From NCBI RefSeq assembly GCF_052156635.1, contig NZ_JBQKUO010000001.1, positions 186,001-250,000 on the forward strand: a stretch of DNA of 64,000 nucleotides. Reading direction: 5' to 3'. Position 1 is the first letter of the stretch, and each line of letters opens with the position of its first letter. A model generated the notes under the pieces. The model did not search any database. It saw only the letters and a list, made by a program, of their open reading frames with translations, and had not been told where the DNA came from. The DNA comes from Nitrospina sp052156635 (GTDB taxonomy: Bacteria; Nitrospinota; Nitrospinia; Nitrospinales; Nitrospinaceae). The position numbers and the translations under genes are program-made. This document shows positions 48,500 to 57,135 of this stretch, in pieces.

Positions 48500-50248
48500 T
48501 CAGCGGCAGGAAAAATAGGCCTTGGTGACGTACTGCTCCATCTGCCGGTGGGTGTTGAACAAAGATCCGTTGATGGCGATGGCCTGGCACTGCATATTGG
48601 CCCAGCCTGTGCGGTCTTCATAGTATTTCGGGATCACCTTCGACTCCAGCGTGTCGTGAAGGTTTTTGCAGTCGAGGTCGTCGCGGTCGTCGGGAGACAG
48701 GTCGAGACGGGGGTCGAGGTCGCCGATCGCCCAGCCGGTGACGCCTTCGATGCAACCCTCCACCCACCAGCCGTCAAGGATGCTCAGGTTGAGCACTCCG
48801 TTGAGTGCCGCCTTCATGCCGCTGGTGCCGGAGGCCTCGTGGGGGCGGATCGGGGTGTTCACCCACACGTCCACCCCGCCGGTGATGTAGTATCCCAAGT
48901 CCATGTTGTAGTTGGGTATGTACACCAGCTTGAGTCTTTTGGTGCGTTGTTCGATTTTCTTCTGAAACTCGTGAATTTCCCGGATCAGGCGCTTGCCCGC
49001 TTCGTCTTTCGGGTGCGACTTGCCGGCATAGATGATCTGCAAACCGGGACTGTTCTCGGCAATCTCGATCAGCCGGTCGAGGTGACGAAACATCAGCGAC
49101 GCCCGTTTGTAGGCCGCCGCGCGGCGGGCGAATCCCAGGGTCAGGATATTTGGATCGAAGGTTTCGCCCATCATTTTGGAGACGCGGTCGAACAGTTCGT
49201 TCTTGCATTCCAGATGCGCCTGCCACACTTCGTCGCGTGGAATGGACATCGCTTCCCGCAGGTACTTGGGATCGTTCTTCCACAATCGGGCGTGACGGTT
49301 GAACAGTTTGCGAAACGATTCGTGCACCCAGGTGTAGGTGTGAATGCCGTTGGTGATGAAATCAATCTGGTGATGGGGGAACATGCCGCTGGACACGTCG
49401 CCGTGCTGGTACGCAACGCCGTTGGCGAAGCGGCTCAGGTTGAGTCCAAGCGTCGTCATGTTGAGGCAGTCCTCTCCACTGAGCCTGCGGATCACGTTCA
49501 TCGAAATACCGGTCTTGAGCACGCGCTCGACGAGGTCGAAGCCGAAACGGTCGTGCCCCGCCGACACGGGGGTGTGCGTGGTGAACACGCACAGACTCTT
49601 CACCTTTTCCACGTCCCACACGGTTTCCTCGTCCCACGTTTCGAACACGGTGCGCTGGTGCTCACGCAACAGTTCCAGGGTGAGCAGGGACGAGTGCCCC
49701 TCGTTCATGTGGTAGGTGTGGATGCGGCTGAACCCGAGTTCCCGCAGGTACTTGACGCCGCCGATGCCGAGCAGGATCTCCTGCTTGAGGCGAAACTCCG
49801 AGTCGCCGGCATAAAGGGAATCGGTCAGCCGGCGGTCGGGTTCCTCATTCTCCTCCAGGTCCGTGTCGAGAAACAAAATGGGAACCGGTTTGCCGGTGGT
49901 GCCGGTGTAAATATACAGCCACGCCTGCGCCAGGATCGACCGGCCTTCAATCTCATCCAGTATGATCTTGCCGGGCAATTTTTGCAGGTGGTCTTCCGGC
50001 CGCCAGTCGACGGGGTGCTCCTTCTGCTCACCCTGCCCGGTGATTTCCTGCCGAAAGTAGCCCTTGCGGTACAGGAGGGTGATGCCGACCACCGGCAGAC
50101 CCAGGTCGGCGCACGACTTCAGCGTGTCGCCCGCCAGAACACCCAGTCCTCCACTGTAGGTCGGGATGTCCGAGGCGATGCCGATTTCCATGCTGAAGTA
50201 AGCGATGGTGGGTTCGGTGTCGATGCCGCCGCGCAGGTAACTGTTCAT
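48500..50248 (-). CDS. glgP: Alpha-glucan (glycogen/maltodextrin) phosphorylase, short form
   Basis: A 582-residue GT35 enzyme that phosphorolyses alpha-1,4-glucan to glucose 1-phosphate with PLP. It starts IAYFSMEIGIASDIPTYSGGLGVLAGD and has HMNEGHSSLLTLELLR, TTHTPVSAGHDRF, ITNGIHTYTWVHESF and FARRAAAYKRASLMFRHLDRL. The PLP lysine lies in EASGTSGMKAALNG. It belongs to the small-phosphorylase group; it lacks the N-terminal DUF3417 found in many ~850-residue bacterial relatives. Glycogen or maltodextrin storage is implied. SD AAGGAATTC precedes ATG 50248. Confidence 0.94.
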   Translation of the reverse strand: MNSYLRGGIDTEPTIAYFSMEIGIASDIPTYSGGLGVLAGDTLKSCADLGLPVVGITLLYRKGYFRQEITGQGEQKEHPVDWRPEDHLQKLPGKIILDEIEGRSILAQAWLYIYTGTTGKPVPILFLDTDLEENEEPDRRLTDSLYAGDSEFRLKQEILLGIGGVKYLRELGFSRIHTYHMNEGHSSLLTLELLREHQRTVFETWDEETVWDVEKVKSLCVFTTHTPVSAGHDRFGFDLVERVLKTGISMNVIRRLSGEDCLNMTTLGLNLSRFANGVAYQHGDVSSGMFPHHQIDFITNGIHTYTWVHESFRKLFNRHARLWKNDPKYLREAMSIPRDEVWQAHLECKNELFDRVSKMMGETFDPNILTLGFARRAAAYKRASLMFRHLDRLIEIAENSPGLQIIYAGKSHPKDEAGKRLIREIHEFQKKIEQRTKRLKLVYIPNYNMDLGYYITGGVDVWVNTPIRPHEASGTSGMKAALNGVLNLSILDGWWVEGCIEGVTGWAIGDLDPRLDLSPDDRDDLDCKNLHDTLESKVIPKYYEDRTGWANMQCQAIAINGSLFNTHRQMEQYVTKAYFSCR

Positions 50249-50350
50249 GAATTCCTTGAGTGAAAATACATCGGAGAGATTCGCTTCAACTCGAAAAGGT
50301 TGGCCGACTCTTATTATGTATTACTGAACCGGAGTAGAAACAAGAAAATT

Positions 50351-51097
50351 CTACGAGGAAACAGACAAGTCGTAAAGCACGTCGATCTGGGCCGCTTCGA
50401 GGGCGTCCGGTGGTGTGTCGAACACCAGGTCGCCGGCCTTCATCCCGAGAATCCGTCTGCCGAAACGTCGCGCCAGTTCCGGGACGTGCAGATTGCACAA
50501 AATGGTGACGCCGTCTTTCCGGTTGATATCCAGCAGGGTTTCCAGGATGGATTCCACGGTGGCGGGGTCGAGACTGGCCACCGGCTCATCGGCCAGAATG
50601 ACTCTGGGCCGCTGCATGAGGGCCCGGGCGATGCCGACGCGCTGCTGTTGGCCGCCGCTCAGGCTGTCGGCCCGGCGATGCGCCTTGTCAGCAATGCCCA
50701 GCCGCGAAAGTGTGGTGTGCGCCTCCTCCACATCCTGCGGGGAAAAGTGATTGAGAAGGGCGTAGGACGGCGGTGTGTAACCCAGCCGTCCCGCCAGTAC
50801 GTTGGTCAGCACACTGTTTCTTCCCACCAGGTTGTAATTCTGGAAAATCATGCCGATCCGGCGGCGAAGGGTCCGCAACCGGTCCGGCGGCGCGCCGGTG
50901 ATGTCTTCGCCGTCCAGTGCGATGTGTCCCGCCGTCGGCTCCACCAGCCGGTTGATGCAACGGAGAAGCGTCGATTTGCCCGCCCCGCTCTGGCCCAGCA
51001 CCACCGCAAACTCTCCGGCCTGAAGCTCGAACGAAACCTCCCTCACCGCCTCGGTGCCGTCTGCATAGGTTTTCGATACGCGGTCGAGGACCAGCAT
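50351..51097 (-). CDS. phnC: Phosphonate-type ABC transporter ATP-binding protein
   Basis: A 248-residue ATPase. Walker A GQSGAGKST lies at 35-43, the signature LSGGQQQ at 146-152, Walker B VILADE at 166-171. 'IGMIFQNYNLVGRNSVLTNVLAGRLGYTP' is the characteristic PhnC segment. It lies nine bases downstream of the PhnD-like binding-protein gene. The next gene downstream is glgP and no PhnE permease is in the window, so the transporter is incomplete locally or uses a permease elsewhere. Confidence 0.9.
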   Translation of the reverse strand: MLVLDRVSKTYADGTEAVREVSFELQAGEFAVVLGQSGAGKSTLLRCINRLVEPTAGHIALDGEDITGAPPDRLRTLRRRIGMIFQNYNLVGRNSVLTNVLAGRLGYTPPSYALLNHFSPQDVEEAHTTLSRLGIADKAHRRADSLSGGQQQRVGIARALMQRPRVILADEPVASLDPATVESILETLLDINRKDGVTILCNLHVPELARRFGRRILGMKAGDLVFDTPPDALEAAQIDVLYDLSVSS

Positions 51098-51106
51098 GGC
51101 GACGTC

Positions 51107-51991
51107 TCACTTCCCTTCCAGCCGGGTGGGATCGATATTGAGCAGGCGCCCGGCTTCGCGCACCGGATCGTACAACCCGTCGAAATCCAGGAACCCGCTG
51201 ATGGCATACGTGCGCTTCAGAACCTTCGAGCCTTCCGGCGTTTTGGTGAGGTGGATCAACCCTTCCTTGATGCGCTCCCTGATTTCAGCTGGGAGTTCCC
51301 TGCGCACGGAGACGGTGTCGTTGGGAATATCCTTGGTGTGGGCAATGACGCGGATTTTCTCGAATATGTCGGGGAACGATTTGACCAGTTCGGCGCGGGC
51401 GTCGTCGTACGTGGCCCCGGCGTCCACCTCGCCTTTGAGTACGGACAGGACCACGGCATTGTGCGACCCGGCAAACACCGTTTTTCCCAAATGGTTTTCC
51501 GGGGAAAGACCGCGGGACTTGAGCAACGTCTTGATGAAAAGGTGACCCGAGGTGCTGGCGGGATCGACGAAGGCGAAGCGTTTCCCTTTCAGATCTTCGA
51601 GCGCTCGGATGCCGCTGTCGGTGCGGGTGACGATCTGGCCCCGGTAAAAGGGACTGCCGAAACGCTGGACGATGAGCAGGAGCTCCACCCCGTAACGCTC
51701 TTTCGCAAGCACATAGGCGAAGGGAGTGAGCCAGCCGATGTCCACCTTGCCCGCGCCCATGGCCTCGACCACGGCGGCGTAGCTGGTGGCGATGGACGCT
51801 TTGAAGTGAAGGCCGGTGACGGCCGTGAGGCGGCGTGCGATCTCCTCACCGCCTTTCAGGATCACCTGCGCTTCACCGGAGGGGACGAACATCATGGTGA
51901 GGGGTCGGTCGGCACTTCCCAACTCCCCTGCCTGGGCGACACCGGCCCCAAAAAAAGAACTGAGGATCAAAATGGAAACCGCTCGGAGCAT
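51107..51991 (-). CDS. phnD: PhnD-like phosphate/phosphite/phosphonate-binding protein
   Basis: A 294-residue periplasmic binding protein with a signal peptide (about 1-22, AQA/GEL). Two lobes follow. 'MMFVPSGEAQVILKGGEEIARRLTAVTGLHF', 'KVDIGWLTPFAYVLAKERYGV', 'KRFAFVDPASTSGHLFIKTLLKSRG' and 'VFAGSHNAVVLSVLKGEVDAGATYDDAR' all match the PhnD family. Members bind phosphonate, phosphite or similar anions. It is transcribed first, with PhnC following; no PhnE is present. Confidence 0.9.
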   Translation of the reverse strand: MLRAVSILILSSFFGAGVAQAGELGSADRPLTMMFVPSGEAQVILKGGEEIARRLTAVTGLHFKASIATSYAAVVEAMGAGKVDIGWLTPFAYVLAKERYGVELLLIVQRFGSPFYRGQIVTRTDSGIRALEDLKGKRFAFVDPASTSGHLFIKTLLKSRGLSPENHLGKTVFAGSHNAVVLSVLKGEVDAGATYDDARAELVKSFPDIFEKIRVIAHTKDIPNDTVSVRRELPAEIRERIKEGLIHLTKTPEGSKVLKRTYAISGFLDFDGLYDPVREAGRLLNIDPTRLEGK

Positions 51992-52063
51992 GGTCGGGCC
52001 TTTCCTCGAAAGTCAAATAACCATACCATACCGGGGTGAAAAGGCGGTTTGGGAAATAAAAAA

Positions 52064-52092
52064 AGGGCAGGGCGCCGGTAGCGCCCTGCCCT
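52064..52092 (-). terminator. Rho-independent terminator after cytochrome c
   Basis: AGGGCAGGGCGC at 52064-52075 pairs with GCGCCCTGCCCT at 52081-52092 across a CGGTA loop. On the minus strand it is followed by TTTTTTATTTCC. It closes the cytochrome unit 28 bases after the stop. Confidence 0.9.
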
Positions 52093-52119
52093 CTTACAGC
52101 TGTAACCGAAAGAACCGGT

Positions 52120-52554
52120 TTACTTCATCAGTTCTTCGCGGATGTACTTGACGACGTTCCAGATGTCCTTGTCGCTCAGCGTTTTTCCAAACGGAGCCAT
52201 GCCGGTTCCCGGAGAACCGTTCTTGATGATATGGAACATCTGACCGGGGGTCACGTCTGCCATGGTCTTGGCACAGGTGAAGTTGCGCGGAGCGGGTTTC
52301 AACGCTTTACCCAGCTGACCGTCACCAGCGCCCTTGGCGCCATGGCACATCTGGCAGGCCATCGGCTTGGCTTTCTTGGTGTAAAGGTCTTTGCCTTTTT
52401 TTGCATCCGCTTTTGCGGTCTTATCTTTGGAATAAACCGAACCCGGCGCTTTTTTGGTTTTGCGTTTCTGCGGGCAGTCACCACCTGCGAAAGCCGCATT
52501 TGCCACAAACATGGTCAATACGGCTACGACCAATGCAATCAGTGATTTTTTCAT
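52120..52554 (-). CDS. Small periplasmic monoheme cytochrome c
   Basis: A 144-residue exported cytochrome. The signal peptide (about 1-23) ends FAGG. A basic, Lys-rich segment (about 30-64) precedes the heme site CQMCH at 67-71, with GTGMAPFG (Met about 119) as axial ligand and ENVVKYIR-like C-terminal helix (DIWNVVKYIREEL). It is a class I cytochrome c of the type that shuttles electrons in respiration. ATG 52554 is chosen because AAAGGA lies upstream and the signal peptide then starts correctly. It has a strong promoter, a long leader and a terminator. Confidence 0.92.
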   Translation of the reverse strand: MKKSLIALVVAVLTMFVANAAFAGGDCPQKRKTKKAPGSVYSKDKTAKADAKKGKDLYTKKAKPMACQMCHGAKGAGDGQLGKALKPAPRNFTCAKTMADVTPGQMFHIIKNGSPGTGMAPFGKTLSDKDIWNVVKYIREELMK

Positions 52555-52885
52555 TGAAATGATCCTTTCTGAAGGGAATTTAACAGGCATCCAAATGAAT
52601 AATAAGACGGCAAACAAGTTACCGGGAAAAATCTGTTATAGTACCAATGCTTGGCGGCCCCACGGGTATCTTGATCATTGGCAAAAATGAGGACCAAATT
52701 ATATTCCATCTTGGTTCAGTGTCAATAAAAAATTACCCTTTCGGGGAGCGCCCTGTGTGGCCACCGTTTTCCCGCCCGGGGCTCGGTAAACCCAGTAAAC
52801 CGTTTTACAATCAAAAACTTAAAATAGCAGGCTTTAAAGTGAACCGGGGGCGTTCTACGGTTTCCGGTTCTGCACTGGTGGTTGC
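52555..52885. other. Divergent intergenic region with cytochrome promoter
   Basis: 331 bases between the cytochrome c gene and the plus-strand glycosyltransferase gene. It holds the consensus minus-strand promoter at 52698-52725 and a cytochrome leader of about 135 bases. I see no clear plus-strand promoter. Confidence 0.6.
52698..52725 (-). promoter_or_regulatory. Consensus sigma70-type promoter for cytochrome c
   Basis: On the minus strand TTGACA (52725-52720) and TATAAT (52703-52698) are perfect hexamers separated by 16 bases. The start would leave a leader of roughly 135 bases before ATG 52554. Confidence 0.75.
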
Positions 52886-54784
52886 ATGGCCCTCATTCTC
52901 ACCATCCTGACGGTTATTGCCTGGGGCCTGGCCGGCACCCGGATCGCTACCATTTTTGGCGTTCGATGGGCGTCCCCGCAAGAAGCGGCGGCCGTCTCCG
53001 TTACGGTCGGGATGACCCTCACCGCCTGGTTGATGATGGCCCTTGCCTTTCTCAGGGCTCTCCATCCGGTCACCGGCTGGGCGATGCTGGTTTTCCTTCT
53101 TCTCCTGGCACGGAGCCGGGTTCTTCCTTTACTCGCCGTCTTGTGGAAAATTTTGCGGAACCCTTCCATGTGGCCGTTCTGGAGAAACCGGCCCTGGATG
53201 GAAACCTTTGCCATTTTGGTGCTGGGAGGACTGGCCGCATTTGCTGTCACCCTGGCCTGGGCCCCGCCCGTCCGCACCGACGCGCTGGTCTACCACCTCG
53301 CCATTCCCCAGGCCTACCTGGAACACTACGGGGTGGTGAACCTGCCCAACAACATGTATTCCTTCTTTCCTCTGCTGTTCGAGATGGTGTACCTGTTCGG
53401 GCTGACGTTCGGGGTGGAAGGACTGCCCGCGCTTCTGGGTGTGGGGCAGGCGGCGGCGCTGGCGGTGGGACTGGTGGCTTATTACCGCCGCTACCTGGGG
53501 AGCCGCTACGGCTGGCTTGTGCCCGCCGTCTTCTTTTCGGTGCCGACCTTCACGGAAATCGCCGGTTCCGCCTATGTGGATCTGCCTCTGGCGGGCTTTG
53601 TTTTCTTCGCGTTTTATTCCTGGGAACGCTGGCGAGAGACGGGGCACGGATTCTGGTTCGGGCTCCTGTGCCTGTTTGCCGGCTCCGCCTTCGCCACCAA
53701 GCTGACAGGATTCATCGTCCTGCCGCTGGCGGCGTTGGGGATTGTGTGGGCCCGGCGCAATAATGCCTCCGGCGTGCGAGTCCTGGGGAAACTGTTCGTC
53801 TTTGCGGGGGTGGTCTTTCTTTGCATGGCCCCCTGGTGGGGCCGCAATTTTATTTATTCGGGCAATCCGTTTGTGCCGCTGTTCATGCAGGTTCTGGGTG
53901 GACAGGACCGGATCAACTGGGACCCCACCCGCGCGCTCATGATGGACCAGTACGTCCGGATGTTCGGCATGGGGCGGGGATTTGTTGATTTTTTGATGCT
54001 GCCCTACAACCTCACGTTCCACAGCGAACCCCACTCGCTGCGGTTCGACGGCCGCCTGGGTATCGCTTACCTGATCATTCTGCCGGCGGTGATCGGGATG
54101 TGGTGGTATCGACGGCCACGGCTGGGCCCGCTGGTCGTGGCCTTTGCAGTCCTCATTCTGTTCTGGTTTGTTTACTTTCAGTACATCCGCTTTCTTGCCC
54201 CCGCCCTGGTTTTCCTGTCGCTTCTTTTGGTGTACGGACTGGAAGCGTGGCAAGCACAAACACCGCGGGAAGATTTTGGATTTTGGCTTCACCGCGCGTG
54301 GACGGGACTGATCGCGCTTGGGCTGGTTTTCAACGTCCTGCTTGCGCTTGAGGCATGGAACAAGAAGGATCCGCTCGCGTACCTTGCGGGTGAAGAGTCA
54401 AGGGAAGCGTACCTGTCGCGAAACGTAAGCGTGTTTCCCATATACCAGGCGATGAACACACGGGTGCCGCCGGACGGGCGCGTGTTGTTCGTTTACATGC
54501 GCAACCTGGGGTACCTGGCGCACCGCGATTTCATCAGTGACAGCGTGTTCGAGGCGCACACTGTGCAAAAAATTCTTCAGTCCACAGAAAGCGAAAAAGA
54601 GGTTTTTCAGCGGTTGCAATCGTTGGGCGCAACCCATATCATGTTCGACTCAAATTATGTTTGGGGTCAGGATTCCGCATTCCCCCGCGAGCATCAGGAG
54701 CGGTTTCACCGGTTCCTGTTGAACCGGACGAGGCAAGTGGCCCGGCAGAGCCATTATTACCTGCACCGCATTGTGATAAACTGA
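52886..54784 (+). CDS. Polytopic glycosyltransferase-like membrane protein
   Basis: A 632-residue inner-membrane protein with about 12 hydrophobic helices and a soluble C-terminal part (about 520-632). The N-terminal luminal loop 'WAPPVRTDALVYHLAIPQAYLEHYGVVNLP' carries the Asp of the GT-C/ArnT-PMT superfamily, and the 'PWWGRNFIYSGNPFVPLF' segment recurs in this group. Such enzymes use polyprenyl-phosphate sugars to glycosylate lipids or proteins. The exact family is uncertain. ATG 52886 is preceded by GGTGG. Confidence 0.78.
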   Translation: MALILTILTVIAWGLAGTRIATIFGVRWASPQEAAAVSVTVGMTLTAWLMMALAFLRALHPVTGWAMLVFLLLLARSRVLPLLAVLWKILRNPSMWPFWRNRPWMETFAILVLGGLAAFAVTLAWAPPVRTDALVYHLAIPQAYLEHYGVVNLPNNMYSFFPLLFEMVYLFGLTFGVEGLPALLGVGQAAALAVGLVAYYRRYLGSRYGWLVPAVFFSVPTFTEIAGSAYVDLPLAGFVFFAFYSWERWRETGHGFWFGLLCLFAGSAFATKLTGFIVLPLAALGIVWARRNNASGVRVLGKLFVFAGVVFLCMAPWWGRNFIYSGNPFVPLFMQVLGGQDRINWDPTRALMMDQYVRMFGMGRGFVDFLMLPYNLTFHSEPHSLRFDGRLGIAYLIILPAVIGMWWYRRPRLGPLVVAFAVLILFWFVYFQYIRFLAPALVFLSLLLVYGLEAWQAQTPREDFGFWLHRAWTGLIALGLVFNVLLALEAWNKKDPLAYLAGEESREAYLSRNVSVFPIYQAMNTRVPPDGRVLFVYMRNLGYLAHRDFISDSVFEAHTVQKILQSTESEKEVFQRLQSLGATHIMFDSNYVWGQDSAFPREHQERFHRFLLNRTRQVARQSHYYLHRIVIN

Positions 54785-54847
54785 GCATCCTCATTGACCA
54801 GTGACCGCCGGAAGCATACCCCGGCCGGGAGGAAGGAGCGAAAGATC

Positions 54848-55453
54848 ATGGGACGTCTCGAAGGTCTGAAGAAAAACATCCTGATGATCATTCCCAAGGA
54901 TTACTACAACGAGAAACAGTTGGAAATTCCGCGCGAGATATTTCTGAAAGAAGGCGCGGACGTTCGCGTGGCCTCATGCAAATTCAAGGAAGCCGTGGGT
55001 GACAACGGCGGCCGCGTCATGCCCGATGTGCTGATCGTGGATTCCATTGAAGGCATCACCGGCGACAGTTACGTCACCGACGGCAAGGGAACGCGCCAGA
55101 TCAAGGGAGTGTTTCACGGCGTCGTGGTGGTGGGAGGAAAAGGTGCGCGCAAATATTTGTGGAAAGACAATTTGCTCCGAATTCTGCTGATCGATCGATA
55201 TAAAAGCAATATGGTTGTGGGGGCCCTGGGCAACGCGGTTCCCTGCCTGGCGGAGGCGCAGTTGATCAACAATCTGGAACTGGCCGCGGCACAGGACAAA
55301 CACACCCTGCCGGAACTGGACCGCGTAGGCGCGATGGTTGCGGAAGAAAAGCTCACCGTAAACGACCGCATCGTCACCGCCGCCGATGGTGACGTGGCGG
55401 AAGAGTTTGCCTACGCCATGATCGACCTGATTGAAAAAACGAAAATCAAGTAA
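54848..55453 (+). CDS. DJ-1/PfpI-like protein lacking the nucleophile cysteine
   Basis: A 201-residue class I glutamine amidotransferase-like protein. 'KNILMIIPKDYYNEKQLEIPREIFLKEGADVRVAS' and 'DVLIVDSIEGITGDSYVTDGKGTRQIK' fit the DJ-1/PfpI fold, with VVVVGGKGARKYL near the centre. At the nucleophile elbow, normally AIC(H/G)GP, it reads GALGNAVP, so Gly replaces the catalytic Cys; a Cys follows five residues later. It is therefore probably not a normal protease or glyoxalase. GGAGGAAGGAG precedes ATG 54848; the longer frame adds 18 residues. Confidence 0.86.
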   Translation: MGRLEGLKKNILMIIPKDYYNEKQLEIPREIFLKEGADVRVASCKFKEAVGDNGGRVMPDVLIVDSIEGITGDSYVTDGKGTRQIKGVFHGVVVVGGKGARKYLWKDNLLRILLIDRYKSNMVVGALGNAVPCLAEAQLINNLELAAAQDKHTLPELDRVGAMVAEEKLTVNDRIVTAADGDVAEEFAYAMIDLIEKTKIK

Positions 55454-55524
55454 AGGCACGCAACCCCTCACCCCGCAAAGGGGGGAGACGGCCCGGTCCT
55501 CCTGAAAACCCACTGCCCTTCCTT

Positions 55525-55887
55525 TTAAAACCCCAGCCCGTCCCCCGATTCTCTTTCCTTCTTGGAAGCAATGATCTTCAGGCGTAATTTGAAGGCCTGG
55601 TTCATTTCCTTCACAAATGCCTCCTTCGCATCTGGAAAATAAATTTTCTCGTTGAACTCCTCGAGGGTTTTGTCTTCCAGAAGCTTGGCGAACGCCTCGT
55701 CATAAAACGTGCGGGTGATCTTGACGATGGACTCCAGAGAAATGGAAATTTTCTCGTATTTATCCCAGTTTTCAAGGATGTAATGACGGAGGGATTCAGC
55801 CGATGGGGACCCATCCGGCGTGGTTCGCCCCACAAGCATGTCCTCCCCAATAAACTGGTACATGTTTATAAACAGTTCATCTTCCAT
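55525..55887 (-). CDS. Small acidic hypothetical protein
   Basis: A 120-residue soluble protein of unknown function, mostly helical, with no signal peptide. It begins EDELFINMYQFIGEDMLVGRTTPDG and ends in a Lys/Glu-rich helix. ATG 55887 is chosen because GAAGG lies five bases upstream; a TTG four codons earlier would have no spacing to its SD. The start lies nine bases after the cyclophilin stop at 55896, so the two are cotranscribed. Confidence 0.72.
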   Translation of the reverse strand: MEDELFINMYQFIGEDMLVGRTTPDGSPSAESLRHYILENWDKYEKISISLESIVKITRTFYDEAFAKLLEDKTLEEFNEKIYFPDAKEAFVKEMNQAFKLRLKIIASKKERESGDGLGF

Positions 55888-55895
55888 GAAAACCT

Positions 55896-56384
55896 TCAAC
55901 CTTCCTTGATGGTGATGGATTTGATCTCCATACGGTTGTGTGGATTGTCATTCTGGTCGCGTGCCTCGTTGACAATTTTATCCGCCACGTCCATGCCGGA
56001 AGTGACGCGGCCGAATGCGGTGTATTGACGGTCCAGAAAGGTGGAGTCATTGACCACGATGAAAAACTGCGAGCCGGCGCTGTTGGGATCCTGGGAACGT
56101 GCCATGGAAAGGGTGCCCCGCTTGTGGCTGACGTCGTTGAATTCGGCATCGATGGTGTAACCCGGTCCGCCGGTGCCGTGCTTGGACCGGTTTTCATCAC
56201 GGCTGTTGGGGTCGCCGCCCTGGATCATGAAACCGGGAATCACCCGGTGAAAGGTCGTGCCGTCGTAAAACCCCTTTTGAGCGAGGTCCTTGAAGTTCTT
56301 GACGTGCCCGGGAGCCTTGTCCTCGAAAAATTCCAGCTCTATGGTCCCGTGAACGGTTTCAATCACCGCGGTTGCGTTTGCCAT
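55896..56384 (-). CDS. ppiB: Peptidyl-prolyl cis-trans isomerase, cyclophilin type (cytoplasmic)
   Basis: A 162-residue cyclophilin without a signal peptide. VIETVHGTIELEFFEDKAPGHVKNF, YDGTTFHRVIPGFMIQGGDP (catalytic Arg), GTLSMARSQDPNSAGSQFFIVVND and VTSGMDVADKIV are canonical. It catalyses proline isomerisation in protein folding. It is a paralogue of the next gene upstream, which is exported. AAGGAAAT precedes the ATG. Confidence 0.95.
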   Translation of the reverse strand: MANATAVIETVHGTIELEFFEDKAPGHVKNFKDLAQKGFYDGTTFHRVIPGFMIQGGDPNSRDENRSKHGTGGPGYTIDAEFNDVSHKRGTLSMARSQDPNSAGSQFFIVVNDSTFLDRQYTAFGRVTSGMDVADKIVNEARDQNDNPHNRMEIKSITIKEG

Positions 56385-56434
56385 GATAATTTCCTTCCTT
56401 TATATGAAAGACGTGTCTTCCGTTTCAGTTTGGG

Positions 56435-56986
56435 TTATTTGTCCTTAATGATGACTTTCATCGCAATGGGGTCGAACGGGTTGTCGTTGTGGTCACGGCG
56501 CTGACTGACAATCTTGTCCGCGACCTCCATTCCTTCGGTCACCCGGCCGAACACCGTGTATTTTCTATCCAGAAAATGCGCGTCCTTGACCACGATGAAA
56601 AACTGCGAGCCCGCACTGTCGGGGTCCTGGGCACGTGCCATGGACACGATGCCGCGGTCGTGCGGGATGTCGCTGAACTCCGCATCGATGGTATAACCGG
56701 GACCGCCCATACCGTGCATCTCGCGTGACTGGTTCCTGGTATTGGGATCGCCGCCCTGGATCATGAAACCGGGAATCACCCGGTGGAACAGGGTCCCGTC
56801 ATAAAATCCTTTTTTGGCGAGATCCTTGAAATTCTTTACATGGCCCGGGGCCTGGTCTTCAAAAAATTCGATTTTCATATTGCCGAATTTGGTTTGAATG
56901 ACCGCAACCTCTCCCGCCCAGGCCGTGGCGTTGATCCCCCACGCCATGAAAATGGTTATAAAAACAACTCTTATCAAGTTATGCAT
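56435..56986 (-). CDS. Peptidyl-prolyl cis-trans isomerase, cyclophilin type (periplasmic)
   Basis: A 184-residue cyclophilin with an N-terminal signal peptide (about 1-20, 'RVVFITIFMAWGINATAWAG'). The domain is the same as in the cytoplasmic copy: IQTKFGNMKIEFFEDQAPGHVKNF, YDGTLFHRVIPGFMIQGGDP, GIVSMARAQDPDSAGSQFFIVVKD. I chose ATG 56986, preceded by GGGAGA; the longer frame adds 22 residues that break the signal peptide. The pair gives a cytoplasmic and a periplasmic form side by side. Confidence 0.93.
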   Translation of the reverse strand: MHNLIRVVFITIFMAWGINATAWAGEVAVIQTKFGNMKIEFFEDQAPGHVKNFKDLAKKGFYDGTLFHRVIPGFMIQGGDPNTRNQSREMHGMGGPGYTIDAEFSDIPHDRGIVSMARAQDPDSAGSQFFIVVKDAHFLDRKYTVFGRVTEGMEVADKIVSQRRDHNDNPFDPIAMKVIIKDK

Positions 56987-57135
56987 TTTGTCTCCCGGAT
57001 TTTCAATTAAACTATAGGGGAAAACCGCATTGTCCGGAAAGCGGGACGCCACCGGTACGGGTATGCGTTTTGGTTGGAACGCCCGCCATTGTAGCCAAAC
57101 GGGTTGGAAATTGTCAATTTGCTAGGGTCTTGTCC

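Noticed and set aside
48482..50263. 593-codon plus-strand frame opposite glycogen phosphorylase
   Set aside because: Shadow of glgP, whose active-site motifs are all present on the minus strand.
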